A DNA stretch of 34,309 nt from an uncultured Acidobacteriia bacterium. GTDB taxonomy: Bacteria > Acidobacteriota > Terriglobia > Bryobacterales > Bryobacteraceae. Positions within the stretch are counted from its first letter, which is position 1; every line of letters begins with the position of its first letter. Both the position numbers and the translations under genes were made by a program. Of the stretch, positions 26,673 through 34,309 are shown piece after piece. The notes under the pieces were generated by a model. That model saw only the letters and a list, made by a program, of their open reading frames with translations. It ran no database searches and had not been told where the DNA came from. The stretch lies in assembly GCA_903825445.1 (NCBI GenBank), contig CAIKAS010000099.1, positions 1 through 34,309 of the forward strand, read 5' to 3'.

Positions 26673-27517
26673 CGCTTTTCTCCCTGTGCCGCCAATGCTT
26701 CAGCCTGAACCAGCTCTGCTTCCATTCTGAAGTACTTCACGGCCGTCAGCATTCTTGCGAATGAATCGGACAGGTCGCCGATCTCGTCGTCTGAATAGCG
26801 CTTCACGGCGATCGCCAGATTACCCATGCTGACGCTCTCGGCAACCTCTGTCAGGTGATCGACCGGCCGCAAAATCGCCCTCAGGAGCATCACGCTCATG
26901 CCGATTCCCAGGATGAGGCCCGCAATGGAAATCCCCATTGATAACGATTTTGCGCGCTTACTGGTGCGCGCGATATCAGCCTCGGAAGCCTCGCTGGCAT
27001 CGCGTCCGGCGACTTCGCCGTCCTCGGCGTCATCATGAAGCGCGTCGGCGGCCGCCTCATAGTTGCTGACCGATTTGTCCTGAAACTCAGGGGCAACTCC
27101 TGTTTCTGCGCCTTTAACTGCTTCGTCTAGTGCTTGTTTGTACGCCGCGAGACCGTCGTTTAGTTTGCTGAACTTGGCCCGCTTCTCGGCGTCGGGAGCG
27201 ATCGAAATAGCCTTGGCGTTCAACGATTCGATCTCGTGGATCTCAAATCCAGCTTCTTCCAGATAGAGGGACCGCGCCTTCTCCGGACCCAGATGCCCGA
27301 CCTCCGAAAGATAGCTCTTGACTCGCCTTTGGGCTTCAAGATTGTGTACCTGAATTTCAATCGCGATGGAGTTGAGTTTGTCGCCTATAGTAGTGGCCTC
27401 GTGGGCCTCTCGTTGCAGTGCCACCTGGGAGTAAGCGCCGATTCCGGCCACCGCAGCCATGAGGATCAGCAACCCCGAATAACCCGAGATCAATTTTCTT
27501 CGAATAGTGAGCTTCAT
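26669..27517 (-). CDS. Membrane sensor-like protein with 4-helix-bundle and HAMP domain, no output domain
   Basis: 282 residues in chemoreceptor layout: a basic start (MKLTIRRKLI), first membrane segment about 12-30 (GYSGLLILMAAVAGIGAYS), a periplasmic all-helical region about 31-190 typical of 4-helix-bundle ligand domains, second membrane segment about 193-215 (MGISIAGLILGIGMSVMLL), and a HAMP domain about 215-268 (RPVDHLTEVAESVSMGNLAI and DDEIGDLSDSFARM). It stops 15 residues later. No methyl-accepting, kinase or cyclase domain follows, so signals must pass to a separate protein; the coupled 74-residue gene is the obvious candidate. A GGAG precedes the ATG. It lies third in the porin operon, 36 bases after the binding-protein gene. 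The absence of an output domain is natural and not a frameshift, since the next frame opens with a proper ATG. Confidence 0.88.
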   Translation of the reverse strand: MKLTIRRKLISGYSGLLILMAAVAGIGAYSQVALQREAHEATTIGDKLNSIAIEIQVHNLEAQRRVKSYLSEVGHLGPEKARSLYLEEAGFEIHEIESLNAKAISIAPDAEKRAKFSKLNDGLAAYKQALDEAVKGAETGVAPEFQDKSVSNYEAAADALHDDAEDGEVAGRDASEASEADIARTSKRAKSLSMGISIAGLILGIGMSVMLLRAILRPVDHLTEVAESVSMGNLAIAVKRYSDDEIGDLSDSFARMLTAVKYFRMEAELVQAEALAAQGEKR

Positions 27518-27553
27518 TTTTTCTCCAGTAATAGTTGCCAGGGCGGGGAGCGG

Positions 27554-28030
27554 CTACGGCAGCGGGTAACCGGCCTCCCCAGGCTTTTTCCCGTTGATGG
27601 TGAGAACTTTGACTGAGCCCGCGAGAGCGGTAAGAGAGTTTGTGTCCACGATCGTAATCGCGCCGGTGTAACCGGCGACGGATTTTACTGCTGTCGGAGA
27701 CGAGTCCACCGTTTTGGCCCGGAGCGGATCGTCGCCGCGAAACTCAGCGCTCAAAATGTATTTCCGGTACTCCGGAAGCGACATGCGCACCACTATGGTG
27801 AGCATGCACCTGAAGATCGGGCTTTCCTGATCGGTCTCGATAAGGGTTACATTGCTCTTGTCAGGCCACGTGTGAACGTCTCCGAGCACCAGCTTGCGAA
27901 GTTGCGCCATTGAGAGTCCATCGGTCGGATTGTTTTTCGGTACCACTACGGAAAGGCCCCCGGGTATGCACTGGGCGTGGAGGCCTGCGCAGGCGGCGAT
28001 AGTAATCAGGACTGCACGAAAATTAGTCAT
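27554..28030 (-). CDS. Short PstS-like periplasmic binding protein
   Basis: 158 residues with a signal peptide (MTNFRAVLITIAACAGLHA). The pattern matches the short PBP-like family often annotated as phosphate ABC transporter substrate-binding protein: VVVPKNNPTDGLSMAQLRKLVLGDVHTWPDKS (about 29-60), a middle region around RMSLPEYRKYILSAEFRGDD, and a closing strand region AVKSVAGYTGAITIVDTNSL. This is about half the length of PstS, so it is probably a one-domain or reduced binder and not part of a normal transporter; no permease or ATPase is nearby. An AGGA lies six bases before the ATG. The operon order is porin, this protein, HAMP protein, small protein. The ligand (phosphate or another oxyanion) is unknown. 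Confidence 0.8.
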   Translation of the reverse strand: MTNFRAVLITIAACAGLHAQCIPGGLSVVVPKNNPTDGLSMAQLRKLVLGDVHTWPDKSNVTLIETDQESPIFRCMLTIVVRMSLPEYRKYILSAEFRGDDPLRAKTVDSSPTAVKSVAGYTGAITIVDTNSLTALAGSVKVLTINGKKPGEAGYPLP

Positions 28031-28060
28031 ATGTTTTCCTGGTGATTTCTCTGGCTCGCC

Positions 28061-29701
28061 TCAGAAAGTAAACGCCAGCTGAGCATCCAGACCGTTGCCC
28101 GCCAGTTGACTGCTTTGGTACAGGTGGTTGAACTGTAACTTCACGGCGGCGTACTCAAAAAGATCGACTCGCATGCCGACGGAAGGCCCGTAGTATGTCC
28201 CCTTCAGAATATTGATGGGGTCGTTCACGTTATCGCGAACGTATTGATAGCGGAAGTAGGGCTTGTAGATGCCAAACTTCCTGGCGATCTGCGAGTACGC
28301 CATCGGGCTGCGGTACGGGGCGAAAGAGCCGGTCAGGTGATTACTCAACATGACACCTTCATTCATGAATTCCCAGTTGGATGAGAAGTAAACGATGTAG
28401 GCGCTTTCGATGCTCTGTCTGATTTCGGCGACGGAAAGTGGATTCTCCGCCTGCGTGGGATTCAACCCGTCGTGATACCAGGAGCCGCCAAGCTGAACAC
28501 CGGGCAGGAACTCCGGCTTTGCGTAGAACGCGAGGTTCGTAGCCTTGTAGTTACGGTCCGAGTAGAAATTCTGAACTGAGTTGGACGCGAAGGGATTCGA
28601 GCTGTTGCCGTTTCCAAGTTCGGCCGTCCAGTGCAACCCGAGACCTTCGGTGTGGGGAACCTCGCCCGAAAGCGTGAGGCCTACCATGTGCACCGGCAAT
28701 ATACCGCCGCTGTCTTCGAACAGATACATAATCGGTCGGCCTTCGGCCGTCGAGAACCAGTTGCCGTGATGATAAGCGGTATTGTAATAGCCAATCGACG
28801 TGTGGAAGCGCCCCGCGCTCACCGAAAAATAGCGATTTGCCTTGTAAGTGAGCTGGTACCGTTCGATATCAAGACCAAATACGTTGGTGTTGTCCGGACC
28901 CATGACGATTTCCCCGACGAAACTCACGTGGTTCGACAGTTTCGATGACAGGAACAGATCGAACTCGCCGGACTGAAACCCAGTGTGGGCCGGCGTGCTG
29001 GGGTTCCCGCAGGTGCCGCACGCGTCGTCCGAAACCGGATAAATCAGAGGGTTGGCTATCGACCCCACGCCGTAATTGAAGTCATAGAATCCGCGAATCT
29101 TCAGAGTTGGCCCGCCGCCTGGCATGTTTAGCATGTGATCGTGAGGATCGGGCGCGTCCATGCTTTGGGCTGTCGGATTGCCGGCCGCCATCGCCATGGC
29201 TGGCTCCCCGGTGGGAGCTACCGGCGAAGGAACAGGACCGGCAGCTTCGAGTGAACTGGCCATCGCTACGGGTGGCATGGCAGAGGGTGATGGTATTTGG
29301 GTTGAGGCTTCAGCCGCGGGCATGGCGGACACCGAAACACTCGAAACAATAGCCGCCAGCGTGACGCCTGTCGCGGTGCCCGTGCCATGGGATGCGCCCG
29401 TGTTGTTTCCAGGCGCTGGCGCGTTAGCAGTTGCCTCGGTGGCTGAAAGCTGCTCGAGTTTCTGTTCCAGTTCTGCGATTCGCATCTCGTGTGCTCTCAG
29501 CAAAGTGAGAAGGGCGCTTATGTCACTTTGTATCGGTTGCGGCACCCGGTTGAGCGGAGTGACGAAGAGGGGATCGATCCTTCGGATTGTCAGCGGATCC
29601 GGTGACGGTTGCTGTGCTGTGGCAGTCCCCAGGGTCAGCAGAGCGGCGCAACATATTGCGACGAGTGAGATAGAGATTTGAGGTCGGGTCATTATTTCCA
29701 T
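28061..29701 (-). CDS. Outer-membrane beta-barrel protein, porin-like
   Basis: 546 residues. Start ATG at 29701 follows AAGGA at nine bases. A signal peptide (SISLVAICCAALLTLGTATA) is followed by a coiled coil (SALLTLLRAHEMRIAELEQKLEQL, about 55-85) of the kind seen in trimeric porins that bind the cell wall, then an Ala/Pro/Ser/Met-rich linker to about 190. The rest is a beta-barrel of alternating strands from LKIRGFYDFNYGV, rich in Tyr/Phe girdle residues, ending in AQLAFTF with a terminal Phe, the usual outer-membrane assembly signal. Substrate is unknown. It is the first gene of the four-gene unit, and a 6-bp stem-loop sits next to its ribosome site. Confidence 0.87.
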   Translation of the reverse strand: MEIMTRPQISISLVAICCAALLTLGTATAQQPSPDPLTIRRIDPLFVTPLNRVPQPIQSDISALLTLLRAHEMRIAELEQKLEQLSATEATANAPAPGNNTGASHGTGTATGVTLAAIVSSVSVSAMPAAEASTQIPSPSAMPPVAMASSLEAAGPVPSPVAPTGEPAMAMAAGNPTAQSMDAPDPHDHMLNMPGGGPTLKIRGFYDFNYGVGSIANPLIYPVSDDACGTCGNPSTPAHTGFQSGEFDLFLSSKLSNHVSFVGEIVMGPDNTNVFGLDIERYQLTYKANRYFSVSAGRFHTSIGYYNTAYHHGNWFSTAEGRPIMYLFEDSGGILPVHMVGLTLSGEVPHTEGLGLHWTAELGNGNSSNPFASNSVQNFYSDRNYKATNLAFYAKPEFLPGVQLGGSWYHDGLNPTQAENPLSVAEIRQSIESAYIVYFSSNWEFMNEGVMLSNHLTGSFAPYRSPMAYSQIARKFGIYKPYFRYQYVRDNVNDPINILKGTYYGPSVGMRVDLFEYAAVKLQFNHLYQSSQLAGNGLDAQLAFTF

Positions 29702-29716
29702 GTTTCGGTTTCCTTA

Positions 29717-29734
29717 CCTGCCATGATCGGCAGG
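29717..29734 (-). promoter_or_regulatory. Hairpin adjoining the porin ribosome binding site
   Basis: In the minus-strand transcript CCTGCC-GATCAT-GGCAGG forms a perfect 6-bp stem that ends one base before the AAGGA Shine-Dalgarno (complement of 29711-29715). Such placement can modulate translation of the porin gene; no ligand class is recognised. Confidence 0.4.
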
Positions 29735-29759
29735 ATGCTCCCCAACCATTAGTCGTTGC

Positions 29760-29827
29760 GTGAGTTTCTTCGCGCAGGAACTCGCAGTCCCGGTAGGCCA
29801 TACCCAGCTACGGTACGGAAACCGGGA
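29760..29827. promoter_or_regulatory. Structured stretch between the porin operon and the CXXCH gene
   Basis: Two adjacent hairpins can form. One pairs GTGAGTTT (29760-29767) with GAACTCGC (29778-29785), eight pairs including two wobbles. The other pairs TCCCGGT (29788-29794) with ACCGGGA (29821-29827) and encloses a TACC/GGTA helper stem. Either strand could be the RNA. I compared it with riboswitch consensuses I remember (c-di-GMP-I, cobalamin, fluoride, Moco) and found no match. The rest of 29702-30001 holds no gene; it probably carries divergent promoters. Confidence 0.3.
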
Positions 29828-30001
29828 AGCAGGTTACTAAATCATTCCGGGAGTTCTGCCGATACATCAGGCGTGGCAGGCCAACCGATTGGACAGTCCT
29901 TAACGAGGCAACAGGCAACAGTACTGTTCGGAACGCCGCCCGAACTGATCGGTCGCATCGGGCGAGTCTTAGTACACACGCCACTGCGAATCGCATCTGC
30001 C

Positions 30002-31927
30002 ATGGTTTGGCTATGTTGGTGTGCCTTTCCCGCAGTTGCCGCGGTAACGTTGCCGATTGAGGTAACCGGAACAGCCGGGGTGACGGCGAGCGTCAGGGTT
30101 CATCTGACTGCCGCATCCGTCGGTCGAATCGGTTTATTGAGACTGCAGATTCATGGCATCGAATATCCTGACATGATCGGCGTGCAGATCAATCGGGGCA
30201 ATTGGGTTTCGCTGAATAATCGCACGGTGAGGGTGGAGGAACCGGGGGCAAGTTACGGTGGTATCGGAGGCCCTATAAGCACGCTGCGACTCGACTTACC
30301 ATTGCCCAACCGGACGGTAGTCGCGGGCGATAATACGATCAACTTCCGCTTCAACGGCACCAACGGCGTTGCGAGTGGTTTCCGTGTTCTCCGGTTTGAG
30401 TTTTTAGCTGCCGACGGTGTGGTGATCGCCGCGGAAGACACGTTCGTCGATGAAGATCCTGACGTATGGCAGCCACCATTTCCGGATCCGGCAAACGTCG
30501 CCGCCGGTGAGCGGCTCTGGCGTAGCGGGCAACTTAAAGCGAACGGTCTTCCCGGCGCGCGCCCCATCGGGGCCAGGTGTTCCGATTGCCATGCGCAGGA
30601 TGGGCGCGATCTGAAGTATTTCAATTACTCAAACGCCTCAATTATTGCCCGTTCGCAGTTCCACGGGCTGTCCGAACTGGAAGGTACACAGATCGCCAGT
30701 TACATCCGCAGTCTCGACGTAGTTCACCCTGGACGACCGTGGAATCCGCCGTATCAGCCCGGTCCTGGGGTGAATGAGAAACCGGTTCCAACGTGGGCGG
30801 CAGGCGCAGGGCTGGGAGCGATTCTCAAGGACGACATCGATACCCTGCCTTACATATTTGGATTCCGGGGCAGTCTGATGATCACGCCCGCGGCATTCGA
30901 TCCTGATGGGAACCTCAATCCTCTGGAGATTCCGATTGCGCTTCCGCTGCCGGACTGGAACCACTGGCTCCCCCATGTTTTTCCCGCCGACGTTTGGGGC
31001 GCGCGCTTTAACAAGAGTGAATTTGCGCAGATGTATCGGAACGTCGGCGACAAGAATCTCGGTCCCGGGACCAACGCGTCCACATTCTTCGCAAGCTGGA
31101 TCCGGGCCCGCAGTCGCTTCCTGGCGCCGATCTCGGATTCCAGCTCGAAGAAGTGGTCTCCCCGGTCATCCGAAGAACTGTACTCCGCAGAGTTGTGGCA
31201 ACTCGTGAAAACGTGGGAGATCACTCAGCAGTTCGGGTTGGAGGAGCGCGCCGCGTCCGGCGTCGGAATGCGCGCATGGCCCAACGCGGTAGCGGCAGCG
31301 ACCGCCCCCGCAGAGGCGGGTATTCCGGACAACGCGAATGGTATGAGTGGCAATGCTCTGACTGATGAATATTTCAATAACGCATGGTATGAACTACAGG
31401 TTGTCCTCAATAGCGGCGGACACCGGCACTCCGGCAAGTATCCGTTGGATTGGATCTATCTGGCCGCACACATTCAGAATTTACAAAAGTTGAGCGGCAG
31501 AGCGGAACCGGGCCGTCTGCTCGTGGCCGTAATCAAAGCCATGCAATCGAGCGATCCGAACTCGGGACCAGAAAACCGCAATGAAGGATGGCGTCCCGAA
31601 AGCAACATCGATCCGCGGATCATGGTGGCGCGTGACTGGCTTCCCGCGTTCACGCCGCTTCCGTCGGAAATAAAACGAGAAATCACGGAGTCTTTTCTCT
31701 CCGCGTGGCTGGATAAAACGCTGCTGTACCCGCCCGCAGCCTGGTTCCAGCTTGGGATGCCGGCGAACAGCTACCGGTTACCGGAAAACCTGCAAGGTGT
31801 TGCCGGCGGACGGGTTTGGGAGTCGGCGGCGGAATTCCTCGCTGGCGGAGTCAGCCCGGAATTGGTGCGGCGCGCCCGCGACTGGGGGCGCCAATATATG
31901 GATCTGGCCGAGCTCTACCATTACTGA
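30002..31927 (+). CDS. Secreted protein with one c-type heme motif (CXXCH)
   Basis: From the ATG at 30002 it has 641 residues. A short hydrophobic signal (MVWLCWCAFPAVAA) precedes a beta-rich domain (about 17-150). A cytochrome-c-like segment starts NVAAGERLWRSGQ, has heme motif CSDCH (Cys193, Cys196, His197), and continues with ASYIRSLDVVHPGRPW. The remaining 400 residues, rich in Trp and Pro, have no family I recognise; segments such as LPLPDWNHWLPHVFP and SGKYPLDWIYLAAHIQNLQ look conserved and not random. It may be an electron-transfer or oxidoreductase component. The frame stays open upstream to 29756, but that part overlaps structured DNA and has no signal peptide. A CTG at 29984 would lengthen the signal by six residues. 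It lies divergent from the porin operon. Confidence 0.78.
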   Translation: MVWLCWCAFPAVAAVTLPIEVTGTAGVTASVRVHLTAASVGRIGLLRLQIHGIEYPDMIGVQINRGNWVSLNNRTVRVEEPGASYGGIGGPISTLRLDLPLPNRTVVAGDNTINFRFNGTNGVASGFRVLRFEFLAADGVVIAAEDTFVDEDPDVWQPPFPDPANVAAGERLWRSGQLKANGLPGARPIGARCSDCHAQDGRDLKYFNYSNASIIARSQFHGLSELEGTQIASYIRSLDVVHPGRPWNPPYQPGPGVNEKPVPTWAAGAGLGAILKDDIDTLPYIFGFRGSLMITPAAFDPDGNLNPLEIPIALPLPDWNHWLPHVFPADVWGARFNKSEFAQMYRNVGDKNLGPGTNASTFFASWIRARSRFLAPISDSSSKKWSPRSSEELYSAELWQLVKTWEITQQFGLEERAASGVGMRAWPNAVAAATAPAEAGIPDNANGMSGNALTDEYFNNAWYELQVVLNSGGHRHSGKYPLDWIYLAAHIQNLQKLSGRAEPGRLLVAVIKAMQSSDPNSGPENRNEGWRPESNIDPRIMVARDWLPAFTPLPSEIKREITESFLSAWLDKTLLYPPAAWFQLGMPANSYRLPENLQGVAGGRVWESAAEFLAGGVSPELVRRARDWGRQYMDLAELYHY

Positions 31928-32045
31928 AATCTCTCGTCGCGCGACATGCCGCCCTCGCAGCCTGTTCGCCGCATTTCGCCCTGTACCGCGCAGTCTGCCT
32001 GCGGCGTCACTATGCAGCCAGCCTCCGCCGCTACAATCAAGAGTA

Positions 32046-34289
32046 GTGCGCCGTATTCTCCCTATCGTTAACGCTCTCATCGCCATTGCCTGCCTCTCAG
32101 GCGCCATCGTCTTCTACTGGGTTTTCTACCGGGCGCTTCCCCAGACCTCAGGATCCATTGCCACGTTGGTATCGCAACAAGTGGACGTCAGTCGTGACGA
32201 CCTCGGCATCCCCCATGTGAGGGCGAAAACCCTTGAGGATGCGCTTTTCGTGCAGGGCTACGTTACCGCCGAAGACCGGATATTTCAAATGGACGTGATG
32301 CGGCGTTTGGCGGCCGGTGAGCTCTCCGAAGTATTTGGGCCAGCCACGCTGGAATCCGATCGCGAATCTCGCCGGCTCCGCCTTCGCCGTACCGCCGAAC
32401 AAATATACTCCACCCTGTCCGACACCGACAAGAGCGCTATGGCTGCCTATGCCCGCGGAGTGAACGCTTACATTGAATCGCATCACGGAGCCCTCGGTGG
32501 TCGCTATGGATTCGAGTTCACGGCGCTCCGCTACGAACCCCGCGCCTGGAGTGTGACCGACTCTCTGCTGATCGGCCTCAATATGTATCGCTCGCTCGCC
32601 AGCTCCTGGAAACGGAAGCTTGAGAAAGGTCGGATGATGACGACCGGCGAACCGGATAAAGTCAACTTTCTGTTTTCCGGACCCTCTGCGCCATTGGCGC
32701 CAGCGACACCTTCCACGCTTTCGACAGGCGCACCTGTGCCCGGTTCTAACGCCTGGGTGGTCGCCGGCACCCACACGGCGGACGGAAAACCGCTGCTTTC
32801 GAACGACATGCATCTGGAATTCAGCATTCCCGGCATCTGGCATGCCGTGCAGCTGGAAGTTCAGGGTACGAAAGATTCTCCAGGGATGAACGTCGAAGGC
32901 GTAGCCCTGCCTGGAGTCCCTGGCGTGATATCCGGACATAATGACAGAATTGCGTGGGGGGAAACCAATCTCGGGTTCGATGTGGACGATATCTACTCCG
33001 AAAAAATGGACCCCCGCACCGGTCGCTACGCCTACGCCGGAAAGGTGGAACAGGCGCGCGCGGAACGTGAGATCATCGCCATCAAAGGTCGGGTGCCCGA
33101 GGAAACGCTCCTCTGGGTGACGCGTCACGGCCCCGTTTTCGAACAATCCAAATCCGCCACCTTCGCTCTTCGCTGGACCGCTTACGAGCCAGGTGTCTTC
33201 CAATTTGTTTTTCTCGATGTGGATCGCGCCCGCAACTGGGATGAGTTCAGGCACGCGATCTCGCGTTACGGCGGCCCCGGCCAGAACTTTGTTTATGCCG
33301 ACGTCGACGGCAACATCGGGTACCACGCCGCCGGTAAGTTGCCGATCCGGCACTTTGCGGCGGGCATCCCCCTCGACGGTTCAACGGGACAGAACGAGTG
33401 GGACGGCTACATTCCCTTCGACGATCTGCCGCAAAGTTTCAATCCACCAGAGGGAATCATTGCCTCTGCGAACGCTAATCCGTTTCCCTCGAATTATGCT
33501 TATCCGGTCAGTGGCAGCTTTGCACCACGTGACCGCACCGACCAGATTCTGAACCTGCTGCGGGCGTCCGGCGGAAAACTGAAGCCGCAGGACACGCTGC
33601 GCATACAGAAGGACGTTTACAGTGCTTTCCACCGCTATCTTGCGCAACGCACTGTAGAGGCTTACGACAAACGCGGCGCGGTTACCGGACCGCTGAATGA
33701 CGCCATCAGTGTACTTCGAAAGTGGGACGGGCAAATGGATCAGGATCAGGCCGCCCCGCTCATTGCGTCGCTGATTGGCCAGTACCTGCGGAAGTCGGTG
33801 GCGGAACGCGCCTCGGAGGGCAGCGGCGCAGCGTATGATGCCGAAATCTCTCCCGCGGTAATCGAAAAGCTCTTACGCGACCAGCCTGCGGACTGGTTCC
33901 CGGACTACAATGCGCTGCTGTTACACTCCTTCGCCGACGCGATGAACGAAGGCCAGCGCATGCAGGGCACGAATCCGACTGGGTGGAAATGGGGCAAGGC
34001 GCTCTACATCGATATCAAGAATCCCGTGGGTGGAGAACTGCCTTGGATTGGCAGCTGGTTCAACGTGGGCCCCTTGCCCGCAAGCGGCGGGATCACGACT
34101 ATCAAGCAAATGAACGGGCGTCTGGGACCGAGCGAACGAATGAATTTTACGGTGGGTAATTGGGATAATTCGCTGTGGAATCTGACGATCGGCGAATCCG
34201 GCAACCGCGCCAGTTGGCACTATAAGGATCAGTTCGACGCATGGTACAACGGCGAAAGCTTCCCCATGCCCTTCCGCAATACCGATTCC
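32046..34289 (+). CDS. Penicillin acylase family protein (Ntn-hydrolase), 3' end missing
   Basis: 748 codons read open from GTG at 32046 to the adapter junction. An N-terminal membrane or signal segment (LIAIACLSGAIVFYWVFY) comes first, then the alpha-chain start VSRDDLGIPHVRAKTLEDALFVQGYVTAEDR. The precursor cleavage site is PGSNAWVV, with nucleophile Ser234 becoming the new N-terminus of the beta chain. Further family segments are LLSNDMHLEF, NIGYHAAGKLPIR, ASANANPFPSNYAYP and, near the end, ASGGITTIKQMNGRLGPSERM. The enzymes hydrolyse amides such as beta-lactam side chains or acyl-homoserine lactones; substrate cannot be told here. The last codons before 34290 read YNGESFPMPFRNTD, so perhaps only 20-40 residues are missing. 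The start lacks a clear ribosome site. It follows the CXXCH gene by 118 bases. Confidence 0.94.
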
Positions 34290-34309
34290 AGATCGGAAGA
34301 GCACACGTC
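34290..34309. other. Illumina TruSeq adapter sequence at the contig end
   Basis: The final 20 bases read AGATCGGAAGAGCACACGTC, which is exactly the start of the TruSeq read-1 adapter. They are not genome sequence. The apparent codons after residue 748 of the penicillin acylase are adapter-derived. Confidence 0.97.

Noticed and set aside
29760..29830. Cyclic di-GMP-I riboswitch
   Set aside because: The GGTA and accgggaagc phrases tempted this call, but the conserved GACGCAAAGCC core is absent.
29756..30001. N-terminal extension of the CXXCH protein
   Set aside because: It lies before the signal peptide, overlaps structured DNA, and is rich in Arg/Ser/Gly without motifs.
32148..33353. 401-codon open frame antisense to the penicillin acylase
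   Set aside because: The sense frame carries all penicillin acylase motifs; the antisense product has no recognisable domain.

Overview
The window looks like chromosome from an Acidobacteriota bacterium of the Solibacter/Bryobacter type. It carries two TIGR03435-family proteins, a 2305-residue secreted protein ending in a TIGR03437-type domain, a PEP-CTERM protein and many signal-peptide enzymes, in moderately GC-rich DNA with no phage or plasmid functions. Assignments come from reading motifs; no database search was run. The last 20 bases match the Illumina TruSeq adapter exactly, so the right edge is a contig end and not genome sequence.

Layout. 1-2201: a partial cheW (-) diverges from a NarL-type response regulator and a REC-histidine kinase (+), with a perfect 19-bp dyad between them. 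2181-2933: a 53-bp repeat, first copy over the kinase 3' end, brackets what looks like a decayed, frameshifted gene, followed by about 290 bp without a gene. 2934-13234: Lon protease, a DedA-rhodanese fusion and the giant secreted protein, which has two blocks of seven FG-GAP repeats, Ig-like and BACON-like repeats, a 16-Gly linker and the TIGR03437-type end. 13246-16535: two head-to-head TIGR03435 proteins, the first with an apparent single-base frameshift near its 3' end, and a PQQ-type beta-propeller protein. 16676-19576: a PAP2 membrane protein with a possible Lgt-like tail, a small membrane protein and FabD. 19645-23060 (-): an S9 peptidase and an M23 endopeptidase whose start overlaps the S9 stop as GTGA. 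23170-26322 (-): a PEP-CTERM protein with dyads upstream, a CNNM/CorC-type CBS protein and an exported glutathione peroxidase. 26448-29701 (-): a four-gene unit of porin-like barrel, short PstS-like binding protein, 4-helix/HAMP membrane protein without an output domain, and a 74-residue protein in ATGA overlap. 30002-34289 (+): a secreted CXXCH protein and a penicillin acylase cut by the contig end.

How the genes may work together. Most of the window concerns the envelope and secreted proteins: protein quality control (Lon), exported hydrolases (S9, M23, penicillin acylase), surface display (giant protein, PEP-CTERM) and signalling (CheW, two-component pair, HAMP operon). The best candidate for an uncharacterised system is the porin/binding-protein/HAMP/small-protein operon, which has the parts of an envelope ligand sensor but no recognisable output module. 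No RNA gene, CRISPR array or complete mobile element was seen.
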